From the NCBI RefSeq assembly GCF_038502225.1, contig NC_091312.1:25605347-25669346 (forward strand): DNA of 64,000 bases. The letters run 5' to 3'. The DNA comes from Cherax quadricarinatus (taxonomy: Eukaryota > Arthropoda > Malacostraca > Decapoda > Parastacidae). The notes under the pieces were generated by a model. The model made no database searches. It was not told where the DNA came from and worked only from the letters and a program-made list of their open reading frames with translations. The translations under genes were made by a program, and so were the position numbers. Below, piece by piece: positions 28,920-40,429 of the stretch; positions within the stretch are counted from its first letter, which is position 1; every line of letters starts with the position of its first letter.

Positions 28920-30590
28920 CTGGTATGGATCCCGGCCCGGGTCTCTTCCAATTTGGTGACCCGGCATTGGGCACTGGTTCCCCGGGTAGGGAAGTGTCGT
29001 TTATCTTTTCTCTAACATGCGTGGCAGTCCTTCGGTGGGAAGGGGGGTTCCTCTCCGGTTCTATGGACAAATGTCCCAAAAGTTAAATTGCTACAACGGC
29101 GGTTGGTGCGGGGTGCAAGGGAGGCCCAAAGCAGGCGCTCACAGCGACGTCAGCGGGGGTTGTGACGTGCAATGACTGGGAGTAAGGTTTCCAAGTCTGA
29201 TGGCTAAGTACACAAGATGTGCCGCCTCATCCTCCCGGGCCTGCTCCACTGGGGTCATTGGGAAGTGTCTACAGCGAAGGGGCATCGTAGCTGGGCAGTC
29301 TAACAGGTAGTGCACCACTGGTTTCGGAACCATTCGGTCACAATGGGCACAGAGCTCCTCTTGTACCGGTTCAACAATCCGCGCAGTGGTGGGAAACCCT
29401 AAGCGTAGGCGGTGGATATACACCCGCAGTCTCTGGTCTGCTTCCGAATACTTGGAGGGGGCGCCCTGTGAGTCGCCCTGTCATACCAGCGGAGGCTTCG
29501 TAAATCCCCAGGGTCAGGGAGTGGGCGCCTGGCCACACTGGCAGCCCATAGAATAATCTGGCTGTGGCTGATGGAAATTGCAACACGTGGCTGTGCCTCG
29601 AGGGTTGCGGTCTTCGCAGCCTCATCTGCGGCATCATTGCCAGGAATACCCACATGGCTCGGGATCCAGTTGATGGTGGCTCTGCGACCCTGGGCCATGA
29701 GCGTCTGCAGGTCGCCCCGGATGGATGTGATTGTATGTTGTCCTTGGCTCTCTGTGCATAATTGCCTGGATTGCTGCCTTGGAATCAACATGGATGACGG
29801 GGGGATGCTGATGGTCTGCAATTGCATGCTGCAGAGCTTGTTGGATGGCAAAGAGTTCAGCCTGAAGTATGGTGCAATGGTCAGAGAGGCACCAACCTGC
29901 TGTCAGATTGTTGTGGAACATCCCAGCAGCTGTGCGGCCTGCCACTGGGTCTCTGGAGCCATCAGTGTAATATGGAACACACCCTGGGCCTTCCCCACCC
30001 ACAATGCTAGCCGAGGCGAGTCGTTGCAGAATGTCCTGGGGGCAATACCTCCTGCTGCCTGGTAGGGCTGTCCAGTGCACCGCCAGCAGCTCTGGCGCCC
30101 AAGGAGGCAGCACCGTGTAGTTTGCTGCCGGTCTGTCGCAGCCTCCTGCCTGGAGCAATGTCATGGGCAGGAGCTTCCTTGTGACGTCTGCAATTGACCA
30201 CATCCATCGGCGGCCGGGGTGCACTGGTATGACATGTCCCTAGTAGACCCTTAAATCCCTCATCAGTTTTTCAGCCCCTGGGAGTCGGAGGTACTTTGCT
30301 ATCCTCTTGGCAGCTACAAGTTGAATCCTGTCCTCAAGGGGCTGCAGCTGCGCCTCAAGGTTCAGAGATACCGCATTGGCCCACCTAGGCGCCCCCAGCA
30401 TGGCCCGTACAGCTGTGTTCTGGACCACACAGAGACACTTGATGTTCGTGGGCCTGGCGTGAACCAGAGCAAGTGCTCCATAGTCGATGCCAGAGCGTAC
30501 TGCCTGTATGTAGAGCAACCTATTAGAACAGTGGAAACTGCAGATATATATGTTATATTCTCTGTCCATTTCCTTCTCGGTAGTAACACA
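28920..30590 (-). mobile_element. LINE 3' part with RNase H, minus strand, decayed
   Basis: Minus-strand frames run from about 30570 to 29139 with several frameshifts. First comes the reverse-transcriptase C-terminus (YIQAVRSGIDYGALAL). Then comes an RNase H domain with its catalytic residues in order: YYTDGS, ILQAELFAI and VIHVDSKAAI, followed by INWIPSHVGIPGNDAADEAA. A Cys/His C-terminal segment follows (LCAHCDRMV...HYLLDCP). RNase H on a LINE points to the I/R1-like groups. The 5' part is missing and a TTA microsatellite sits at that edge. Confidence 0.85.
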
Positions 30591-30607
30591 ATAACTTGAT
30601 CATAGTG

Positions 30608-30608
30608 C

Positions 30609-30649
<41 letters not shown>

Positions 30650-30696
30650 GTTGTTGTTATTATTATTAAGTATTATTATATTTATTGTTATTATTA

Positions 30697-30763
<67 letters not shown>

Positions 30764-30783
30764 CATCATTTTTATTATTATTC
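30608..30783. repeat. (TTA)n microsatellite
   Basis: Mostly ATT triplets with short GTT and ATC interruptions. Confidence 0.95.
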
Positions 30784-30784
30784 A

Positions 30785-30925
30785 TAAGGAATCGCTAAAG
30801 CCCTAGAGATTTTACAAGGCCCGGAAAATTTGATGTAATCAGACTTGTTTAAAGGAAGAGGACAATAGTTCCAACTCCTTGGATCAAGAGTTCCTCACCA
30901 GCATCAAAGCTCCTACCACGAAGGA
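30785..30925 (+). repeat. Dispersed gcgctaaaccc-family repeat, degenerate
   Basis: Diverged copy of the ~170-bp repeat that is better preserved at 41965-42150 and 48788-48955. Like them it follows an ATT-rich stretch. Confidence 0.5.
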
Positions 30926-33220
30926 TTTCGTTCTTTGATAAATCTCTATATTTTCTCCTTATAAGAAAACTCTCTTCCTTTCTTCGACTTAACTATTCCA
31001 TTCATTTTTCTTGTGTCATCTTTCCTGATTTTGAACTGTTTCACATTTCTAACTTTGGTTTTTAGAGTAAGTAATTTTCCACCTCGTACTTAGGATATTG
31101 AACTTTTGTGCTCATTCCTAAAGTTGTTGCACTCTTAATTCTTCTTCCAGCCACCGAAGGAATTATTTTAGACCTAGTCTTTGGCACCTTTTACATTTAA
31201 CAGGATATATGCATTCTAAATCAAATTCAATGCAACACTGTGACATCCAGGCTGTTGCTCCATCCACTCCAAGATTCCTATGATTTGTAGCATTTTAAAC
31301 TTTATTTACGTAAGAAAAGAATTGTTATATTAATTTAGAGAGTGTATTGTAGTCTTGGCTTTAGTGGTACTTTTTTATATAAAACAATCAAAATTTACTG
31401 TACATAGTTTTTATTTTTCAAAAAATTTAAAAAATGGTTTTTATGCTTCAGAATTTTATTCAGGTCCTCTATACAGACAAAATATTTTTGAAACCCTAAT
31501 GATTTGTAAACGAGATGTAGCATTTTAGCAATCTGAATAGATGTCTTAATTTAATTTTAAGCCAATTTTAGATATACAGTACTTGATATCAGTTACTGAT
31601 ATCTTGTCCTCTTTGTACTTCATGAAATATGGATCAATACATCTGGAGTGTATGGTATTGTTGTATAGTTATGAAAATAAATCCAATTTTACACTTTTTC
31701 ATTAATTTCCTTTCATTGACGCTGTCATGTTTCAAAATATATACATCTGCTTTATAATGTTTATCTTGTTTCATGTATGACACGAGAAGAATATTTGTTT
31801 TATGCTTTGTTTATTGCTTTAATCTAAGTAAATCACGATAGGTTTTATTATCTGGTCAGTTTTATATCCTGTGGTGACATTAAAATTTAGTTTATGCAAT
31901 TTTTTTAAAGGGGCATATATTTGTATAAGGCAAAAAAAATTGTGAGGACATAACTGAATGCATTAAAGAATATGTTGATTACTGAAAGTCAATCCTTCAG
32001 AAAAATCAGACCTCTTCAACCTCTAAGAACACTCCATAATAATTATATGACTCTATATAAACGTTTTGAAGTCCATACTTCCATTTCTTCTTTATCTCTA
32101 CCCTCGAACACACACACTACATCCCAGATTTCACCTCTGCCTAGATCTTCACCTCTACCCTCGAACACAGACACACACTACATCCCAGATCTTCCCATCC
32201 TTCCCTCAGCCATCCCTACGACACTCGCTACAACCTTGAAGAAAAATAAGTTCTCGACCCTGGGTCCTTACTAATATCCCACCACTCGTAATCCTGTTTC
32301 TTTTTTCAGACGGACTGCCCCAGATTGACCTTTTCCCTAAAACTCTCAGAAATACATGCTACCCCACACAGCACCTCTGTTCTTCCTTTCCCAGAGACAA
32401 AGGGCCAGATGTAGTCTTCTACATTTCCTGAGAGAGCAAATACCTCCCAGTTAACCAGTCCCTTACTCAACAAGGTACATGTACTTTCTATCCCTACCTT
32501 ACATCTTGCACCATCACATCCAATCGTCTTCAGATTCCGTGATCCATAAGACAATTGAGGCCATATCAATATATATAGAAGAGACAGATCCACAAACAGA
32601 CCTACATAGAATTAACTTTCATTGGGGAAAACCCACAAAACAGTCACCTAAAGCTATAAGCAGTACAATCGTATCTCATAGCTTCGATTTCAATAGTATA
32701 ATGGTATGAGTACTTCTCAACCCTCTATAATATGTTTCTGAAGATAATCAATAAATACCAAACACAAATCGGTTATCACTATGACTTTACCATCTCATAT
32801 CAACTTCACTGACCGCTAATCATTACATAATTTCCCATACCACTATCTTACAGACAGACAATGACAATATTACAATGAAATATCAGAGAATCCAGGGTGA
32901 ACAGAGGAAAGCTTCAGTGATCTTCTATTTCTCCCCTAAATTTATCAATCTGAAAGTTATGTTAAAAAAGAACAGTCGGGGCAATGATTTCTACGACAAA
33001 AGCTCACTTTTGCTTCTAAATATCCAACATTCTTAATTTTTTATTTGTATCCCACTCCAATACACTATCGCTTGAACACGTTGTCATGTGTAGAAAGGTT
33101 GGCTGAAGGGAGCACGAGCTTGGTAGCGCCACTCTGTGAGCACAGGATAAGACACTTGTCATGGGATGTTTTTAAGAAAAGTGGAAATTGGAAACTAAGT
33201 CCATGAACCTCACGATTAAG
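30926..33220. other. AT-rich non-coding stretch
   Basis: No gene, RNA or clear repeat. A cacacactacatcccaga direct duplication lies at about 32110-32190. Confidence 0.5.
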
Positions 33221-33221
33221 A

Positions 33222-33545
33222 TAAGATTTGTTCGGATTTTTAACCTGGAGGAGGGATACCCCAAGAAAGTCAGTGTGCCATCGAGGACTGTCTGTCTTAT
33301 TTCCAGTGGGGTCCTCTTAATTAATCTCGGTTATGTTTTATGTTAATGTTCAGGGCTTATTACCTGAACCTCAGCAATGAGAGTCGCTACTCTCACCTAA
33401 CAGTAAGTAGTTACCCAGGTAACTACTTACTGTTAGGTAAACAGGGGCAACAGGTGTAAGGAAACATTCCCACCCGTGCCAGGATTGAACCACTGACACT
33501 AAGTGTTAGGCGAGAGCGTTGCCAACTGAGCCATGGGACACCTTA
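33222..33545 (-). mobile_element. tRNA-derived SINE, minus strand
   Basis: On the minus strand it opens with a tRNA-like head (atggctcagttggcaacg A box, ggttcaatcctgg B box). It continues to the cccaagaaagtcagtg tail half. An internal inverted duplication of ggtaactacttactgttagg lies near 33400-33440. Confidence 0.8.
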
Positions 33546-33584
33546 TCTTATCGTAACCTTGAACCTGGATCCATTACTAATGCA

Positions 33585-33745
33585 GCTAGTAAGTAAGTAA
33601 GCAAATTTATTCAGGTATACACAAATACAGTTACATAGATTATCATACATAGCAGCATATATGTAGAGAACCTAGGATAACCCAAAAAAGTCAGACAGGG
33701 TGACTTATTTCCACTGGGGTCCTTTACTGTCCTTTACCTGACTGT
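33585..33745 (-). mobile_element. SINE-type tail with TTAC repeat
   Basis: Read on the minus strand: ggacccc...gggttatcctaggttctc, then a gtatttgtgtatacctgaataaa block and a TTAC tandem tail. The plus-strand counterpart is at 34640-34800. Confidence 0.65.
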
Positions 33746-33904
33746 TCAAGACGCAGTAGCTCAGCACAGATAATAAGTTGGCTGCTTGTCATGGTGATGA
33801 TGAACATCCTGCATTAGAATGATTGTTCTCCCCAGTATGGAAAATAATATTGTTGGTGTATTTGTGTAACTGTGCCTCCATAAACTTTCTTATATTGTGT
33901 CATA

Positions 33905-34185
33905 AGATTAATATTTCGTTCGGATTTTTAACCCCGGAGGGTTAACCACCCAGGGTAACCCAAGAAAGTCAGTGCGTCATCGAGGACTGTCTAACTTATT
34001 TCCATTGGGGTCCTCAATCTTGTCTCCTAGGATGCGACCCACATCAGTCGACTAACACCCAGGTACATATTTGCTGCTAGGTGAACAGGACAATAGGTGT
34101 AAGGAAACGTGTCGAAATGTTTCCTCCCGTCGGGAATCGAACCCGGGCCCTCCGTGTGTGAAGCGGGAACCAGCATCATGGTTCT
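33905..34185 (-). mobile_element. tRNA-derived SINE, minus strand
   Basis: Same order as 33222-33545. The B box is well preserved on the minus strand as gggttcgattcccg. Confidence 0.8.
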
Positions 34186-34639
34186 TGGATAATAAGCATA
34201 TGTAGGTTGAACATAGCCACAGAATTAGAATGAATGAACAGTCTATTGTTGCTGTTAATTCATAGTTATCCCTTAATAAATACAGTTTTCTTTTAGCATA
34301 GATTGATTCTTCATTTTCTTTGTTTTTATCGCGTACACTTTTATTTTCTCGTAAGGATATGCACTCCTGATAGCAAATATTGATTAATTGGTGCCTCTAC
34401 TTCTCTTAAAAGCTCATAACATATTATTGCATAAAATCTCTCAGTCTACTTAATCATTTGTACCTGTGAGCCCCCATAAGCGACCAGGAGTCATCCATTT
34501 TCTAAGATGGATGACATTAAAGATTGAATCCATTCAGAATTATTTTATTTTAATCAAAGGAAAGCTCTAAACTGGTAGGGATCCATATAAAATATTGAGC
34601 AGAGGGCAACTACACCAATTCTAATGTCCATGAGCCTTC

Positions 34640-34800
34640 AGGGACCAATATGGAAATCAAGGACCCCAATGGCAATAAATCACTTTGTCTGACTTTTCTC
34701 GGGGTTATCCTAGATAATCTACACATCTGCTGCTATATATGATAATTTATGTAACTGTATTTATGTGTACCTGTACCTGAATAAACTTACTTAATATTTC
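34640..34800 (+). mobile_element. SINE-type tail, plus strand
   Basis: ggaccccaatggcaataaat leads to a ttatgtgtacctgtacctga block and cttacttaat. It matches the minus-strand copy at 33585-33745. Confidence 0.65.
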
Positions 34801-35159
34801 ACACCTCCAGGTAGGGTTGAAAACTCGAAGCCGATCAGATAAGGAGGTCTGAAGCTGTAAATGAAGACCGTTTTTGTAATTCTTTCTATTGAAAAAATCT
34901 TTACATTCTTCAAAGAGAAAATAATTGATTTTATGTTTCTTAAAAAAGTCCAATTTGATAATTTTATGAACTTGGCAAACTGACATCCACAAAGCAAAGC
35001 CGAAATTTCTTATATATTTACATTTGATACACGAACATTTAAGCGTTTGAAGTCGACCAGAAGATGCATTCTCAAGTTAATGTATGTAAGCCATTTTTTT
35101 TTTGTAATAAAATTGGCAGTTTAAGGATACATAGCTCAAAATAAAAAACTTTCTTCAAA

Positions 35160-35470
35160 TAAAGTGGGGGCGTTGACCCCCGAAACACCACCTCCAAGGC
35201 TGAGGGACTGATTACCTCATCTTTTGTACATAGTTCTTCTGTTTTCTAATTATGTCCAAGAATCTGTATCGATAAAGCCACTGGATGGCGAAACGTCTAC
35301 AATAAAGATAACCTGATGTTGCACAAGTGTCTTAACTTTCATCTTGTCGGTATTGTATACCTGTCTTGCACAACCTGCCTAGGTCACCTAATTTCCTTTC
35401 TCTATATGTGTTTCTCTTATTGGATTACAAAAGCCGAGTGAGCGAAACATCTAATCAAATATCCTAAGTG
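35160..35470 (+). repeat. GAAACG-core repeat monomers
   Basis: Two successive hairpin plus GAAAC units at about 35275-35310 (gccactggatggcgaaacgt) and 35430-35450 (gccgagtgagcgaaacat). Each is followed by a gttgc block. They resemble single arms of elements A-C. Confidence 0.55.
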
Positions 35471-36023
35471 TTGCGTTTGTGCTCATTCTACTTCAACAAC
35501 AATGAATGCATAAAATAGTTTAAAAATAAAAAATCTCAAAGCGTTCCTCAGATGATAACAAACAAGTTACAGTGAGCAACATTAAAGAGGACGAGAATGA
35601 GGACTGTCCCTAGAGTGAAGCTGGTGTTGATGCGAGGTACGAGGAGCAGATGGTATCTTCTCAGCCAGGTGGCGGGTCTATGCTTCCTTCCCACGTTCCT
35701 TCAGTGCTATGCGCAATAACTTGACTGGCAAATGGTGTCGACAAGTGTAGTGAAGAGTGTGTGCAAAACGGATCCTTTTTTTCTGACGAAGATTCACTCG
35801 CTGTAGAGGTTTATCAAGTCATTATATAATAAAGTTTTGCACAGACCGAGAAACTTGTTTTACATACTGTCTCTCTGTGAATGATTTACAGAAATGTGGT
35901 AAAATGCTTATGCAGAGTGACAACTGTGTTATCTTCTGTTTAACTCTTGAAAAATTATCATCAAGTTTAAAAATATCTCCTGTATAGGAAAGTGAAGCTG
36001 TCTACAAGAACTATGTGTGAAAG

Positions 36024-36050
36024 ACATGCAGCGTCGCTGATATAAAAGAG
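36024..36050 (+). promoter_or_regulatory. GPx copy 1 core promoter
   Basis: tataaaaga at 36041-36049 lies 35 bases before the ATG and is preceded by acatgcagcgtcgctga. The whole 26-bp block is shared with copy 2 (50484-50509). The left arm of copy 2's promoter inverted repeat is not present here. Confidence 0.75.
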
Positions 36051-36083
36051 CCCCAGAAATTACCTGTTGCAGGCAATATCAAG

Positions 36084-37676
36084 ATGATGGCCCGGTTAGT
36101 GCCGCTGCTGCTGATCGCGGCCCTGCTGAGCCCAGGACTCGCGGAAATCTTCCCTCGACGTGTTTGTGGGGAAGTTGAAGGCGACATTTATCAATTCTCA
36201 GCCAATTTGCTGGAGAATGGAACTGAAGTCAGCTTTGAAGAATACACAGGCAAGGTGGGTAGCCATCACGGTACAGTTACGGCAACCTCAGTTTTTTTTT
36301 TTTCTTAAGTTGTCACAATTATAATTATCTATTTCTCTAAAATATTTTCAGTTCATATTCAATATCGCCACAATCTGCGTACTCCTTAATGGCTGTTTCA
36401 TTATCTAAGTAGTATCCTTCAGCTGTTACATAACTATGCAGAATTTAAACATTCGCTTATTAAATCAAATCAATTCAGATAACATTGGATTAATAGCCTC
36501 GATTTGTATTAATTATTTATTTTTGCACTGTTCGACTTGAATTTTAGAGTAAATTATATTAACTTTAGAATCAATGTTTTATACACTGTTAAAATAATTT
36601 AATGCTTGTGTAGTACTACTTATTAAACTTTATTTACATGTAAATCCTCGCCCAGCAGCCGTCGATGTAATGTTTGTGTCCCACAGGTGGTGTTGGTGAT
36701 CAACTTGGCCACCTTCTGCGGACTCACCGTCCCGTCTTACACCCAGATGAATGCACTTGCGGAGTTCTACGTCGATCAGGACTTCGTAATCCTTGGCTTT
36801 CCCTGCAATCAGTTTTCAATGGTAATATATAAAAATATTATCTTGATGTGTACGGAATCTCCCTCTGAGTTATATATCATAAATTACATTTTAATGAAGT
36901 ACCTGCGAATTTAGGAGATTTACGCAATGCATATTTCTTAATCGTCTTTATTACATTTTTTTTTCTTTCTGAGAACAGCTAGAGCCGGGAACCAACAGCG
37001 AGATCATGAACGGTATCCGCTACGTTCGTCCAGGTGACGGATTTGAGCCTCTGATCACCATGTTTGAGAAGACTGAGGTGAACGGCAATAATGAACACCC
37101 ATTCTTTACATTCCTGAAGGTGAGTTCAAGTATATTTTAATAGCAGTTTTATAGAATTCAGAGAGAAGCTATTCATCTCATCAGAGTACCTCACAGGTAA
37201 TCTTGAATCTTAGCTTCCGACTACAAAGTTGCATCACTTCCACTCTACAGCCTCATCCTCAATAACTCTGCCCTTAGAAACTTGTTAACTGTACATTTTT
37301 CTTCATTTATGGGCATATAATGCAATATTGTACTCCAGTCTTTTAAGAGAAGTCTGTGAACTTGTTTTATAATAAACTCCTAATGGTTTTTACATACATT
37401 TCTTCCGAATAAACGTTAGTCAATTGGTAGTTTTGTTTTTTCTGAACTATGATTAAATCTGATTTTTGTTTGTGTCCAATTCAGGGCGCGTGCGAGTCTA
37501 CATACACGGAGTTCTATTCTGACCTCTTTTATGAGCCCATAAGAATTGGGGACGTTCAATGGAACTTCGAGAAGTTCCTGATCGGTAGAGATGGCAAGCC
37601 GTACACACGCTACCATCCAGATGTTACAGATCCTGAGGACCTCAAGGATGACATCAACACCCTTCTCAACGCTTAG
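36084..37676 (+). CDS. GPX: Secreted glutathione peroxidase, Cys form (copy 1)
   Basis: Exons 36084-36254, 36687-36821, 36979-37119 and 37485-37676 (TAG) give 212 residues, all phase 0. A hydrophobic signal peptide (about residues 1-20, [14 protein letters not shown]) points to secretion, as in GPx3-type enzymes; an NGT sequon lies near residue 45. The catalytic position in NLATFCGLT is Cys (TGC 36717-36719) where classical GPx has selenocysteine. The family loop FPCNQF and the WNFEKF block with catalytic Trp-Asn are present. The catalytic Gln expected after the NQF loop is Leu (CTA 36979-36981). Peroxide reduction may therefore be weak or use another reductant. Copy 2 is the nearest relative in promoter, exon 1 and 3' UTR; copy 3 is closer in exon 3. 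Confidence 0.93.
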
Positions 37677-37782
37677 GACTTTCTCGAGGACTTCATTGGG
37701 AGGACACTAGCCTCCTATCCTTGAACTTCCAACTGAAGCTCCGTAACATAACCAATGCCCATTCTCATACAGCATCCCGCCC

Positions 37783-37823
37783 ATGACGACGCTGTCAAAA
37801 ACCTTCAGGTGACCAGCGTCTGT
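37783..37823 (+). promoter_or_regulatory. Decayed SECIS element in GPx copy 1 3' UTR
   Basis: ATGA at 37783 and the paired stem GACGCTG / CAGCGTC (second arm 37814-37820) are intact, and the apical AAAAA is present. The 3' core is TGT instead of TGA (37821-37823), which breaks the required GA of the K-turn. The gene encodes Cys, so the element is no longer needed. Confidence 0.85.
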
Positions 37824-37954
37824 AGTAATATGGGTGAGTGTGGCCACTTGTTCACTCTGGCTGCCACTCTCCTGTCTGTGGGTTGCTGCAGAGGCTGGGC
37901 TGGGCTGGACGGAGCCGCTGGAAATCACAACTACACCATGAAATGATAATCTCC

Positions 37955-37960
37955 AATAAA
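37955..37960 (+). promoter_or_regulatory. Polyadenylation signal, GPx copy 1
   Basis: AATAAA 279 bases after the stop, in the same position as in copy 2. Confidence 0.75.
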
Positions 37961-38483
37961 AAAAAAGTCATAAATCGGTTTTGTTTTGATTTTGCATTGG
38001 AAAAAAATAATTTAAATATGCAGTAAAATTTCATATTGATTAAGAGAACAAAATCACGTTATCGTTATCATGAAAAATTGGCGATTCAATTAAATATGCA
38101 AAGCGCTATAGACATACTTAAGTCACATATTCTCATAAATGAAAGAAAACGTATTTTTTCTCAGCTGTTACAAGCAACAACGCTGTATAGCCCTTGTGGC
38201 TTAGCGCTTCTTTTTGATTATAATAATAATACAAGCAACAACACTACTATTCAGACTCTTGTCCACAAGTTTCTATTTTTTTTTTCAGAAACGTCTTCAA
38301 AGTTAGAGGGCTGAAAACATATTTAAAACTGCTGATGCTTGTTACAATAAAGATTTTGTTAATAAAAGAAAAGATAAAGTTTATAATTTTCTTCTTTTTG
38401 GGTGACCCTGCCTCGGTGGGAGACGACCAGTAGATTGAAAAAACAATAAAATAAATTCATAACGTTTAAAGATTCATACGAGC

Positions 38484-40425
38484 ATGAGTAGAAGTGGTGT
38501 TGATGTTGGTAGTGGTGGTGATGGTGGTAGCAGTGGTGGTGATGGTGGTAGCAGTGGTGGTGATGGTGGTAGCAGTGGTGGTGATGGTGGTAGCAGTGGT
38601 GGTGGCATTAGCAGTAGTGGTGATGGTGGTAGCAGTGGTGGTGATGGTGGTAGCAGTGGTGGTGATGGTGGTAGCAGTGGTGGTGGCATTAGCAGTAGTG
38701 GTGATGGTGGTAGCAGTGGTGGTGATGGTGGTAGCAGTGGTGGTGATGGTGGTAGCAGTGGTGGTGATGGTGGTAGCAGTGGTGGTGGCATTAGCAGTAG
38801 TGGTGATGGTGGTAGCAGTGGTGGTGATGGTGGTAGCAGTGGTGGTGGCATTAGCAGTAGTGGTGATGGTGGTAGCAGTGGTGGTGATAGTGGTAGCAGT
38901 GGTGGTGATGGTGGTAGCAGTGGTGGTGATGGTGGTAGCAGTGGTGGTGATGGCGGTAGCAGTAGTGGTGATGGTGGTAGCAGTGGTGGTGATGGTGGTA
39001 GCAGTGGTGGTGATGATGGTAGCAGTGGTGGTGGCATTAGCAGTAGTGGTAATGGTGGTAGCAGTGGTGGTGATGGTGGTAGCAGTGGTGGTGATGGTGG
39101 TAGAAGTGGTGGTGATGGGGTAGCAGTGGTGGTGATGGCGGTAACAGTGGTGGTGATGGCGGTAGCAGTGGTGGTGATGGTGGTAGCAGTGGTGGTGATG
39201 GTGGTAGCAGTGGTGGTGATGGTGGTAGCAGTGGTGGTGATGGTGGTAGCAGTGGTGGTGATGGTGGTAGCAGTGGTGGTGATGGTGGTAGCAGTGGTGG
39301 TGATGGTGGTAGCAGTGGTGGTGGCATTAGAAGTAGTGGTGATGGTGGTAGCAGTGGTGGTGATGGCGGTAGCAGTGGTGGTGATGGTGGTAGCAGTGGT
39401 GGTGATGGTGGTAGCAGTGGTGGTGATGGTGGTAGCAGTGGTGGTGATGGTGGTAGCAGTGGTGGTGATGGTGGTAGCTGTGGTGGTGATGGTGGTAGAA
39501 GTGGTGGTGGCATTAGCAGTAGTGGTGATGGTGGTAGCAGTGGTGGTGATGGCGGTAGCAGTGGTGGTGATGGTGGTAGCAGTGGTGGTGATGGTGGTAG
39601 CAGTGGTGGTGATGGTGGTAGCAGTGGTGGTGGCATTAGCAGTAGTGGTGATGGTGGTAGCAGTGGTGGTGATGGTGGTAGCAGTGGTGGTGATGGTGGT
39701 AGCAGTGGTGGTGGCATTAGCAGTAGTGGTGATGGTGGTAGCAGTGGTGGAGTGGTATTAGCAGTGGTGGTGATGGTGGTAGCAGTGGTGGTGGTGGTAT
39801 TAGCAGTGGTGGTAGTGGTATTAGCAGTGGTGGTAGTGGTATTAGCAGTGGTGGTGGTGGCATTAGCAGTGGTGGTGGTATTAGCAATGGTGGTGGTGGT
39901 ATTAGCAGAGGTGGTGGTGGCGGTATTAGCAGTGGTGGTGGTGGTATTAGCAGTGGTGGTGGTGGTGGTATTAGCAGTGGTGGTGGTGGTGGTCGCATTA
40001 GCAGTGGTGGTGGTGGTAGCAGTGGTGGTAGTGGTATTAGCAGTGTTGGTAGTGGTATTAGCAGTGGTGGTGGTGGTATTAGCAGTGGTGGTGATGATGG
40101 TGGTAGCAATGGTAGCGGCATTAGCAGTGGTGGTAGTGGTACTAGCAGTGGTGGTGGTGGTGGCATTAGCAGTGATGGTGGTGGTATTAGCAGTGGTGGT
40201 GGTGGTGGTATTAGCAGTGGTGGTGGTGGTGGTGGTAGCAGTGGTAGTAGTGGTATTAGCAGTGGTGGTAGTGGTACTAGCAGTGGTGGTGGTGGTGGTG
40301 GTATTAGCAGCGGTGGTGGTGGTGGTATTAGCAGTGGTGGTGGTGATGGTGGTAGCAATGGTAGCGGCATTAGCAGTGGTGGTGATGGTGGTAGTGGCTG
40401 TGATGGTAGTAGCAACAACCAAGTA
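38484..40425. repeat. GGT-rich 21-bp minisatellite, about 1.9 kb
   Basis: Tandem units of agcagtggtggtgatggtgg type (21 bp), with interspersed ggtggcattagcagtagtgg variants; the last 0.7 kb uses a shorter ggtggtggtattagcagt unit. The strand is almost free of C. Long open frames on both strands (plus-strand 425 codons of SSGGDGG type) come from the repeat and are unlikely to be genes. A 180-bp counterpart lies at 52919-53098 behind GPx copy 2. Confidence 0.93.
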
Positions 40426-40429
40426 AGCT

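Noticed and set aside
38484..40422. Glycine/serine-rich protein of 425 codons and proline-rich minus-strand frame
   Set aside because: Both derive from the 21-bp repeat; there is no splice, promoter or flanking conserved sequence, and the shorter paralog array encodes something different.
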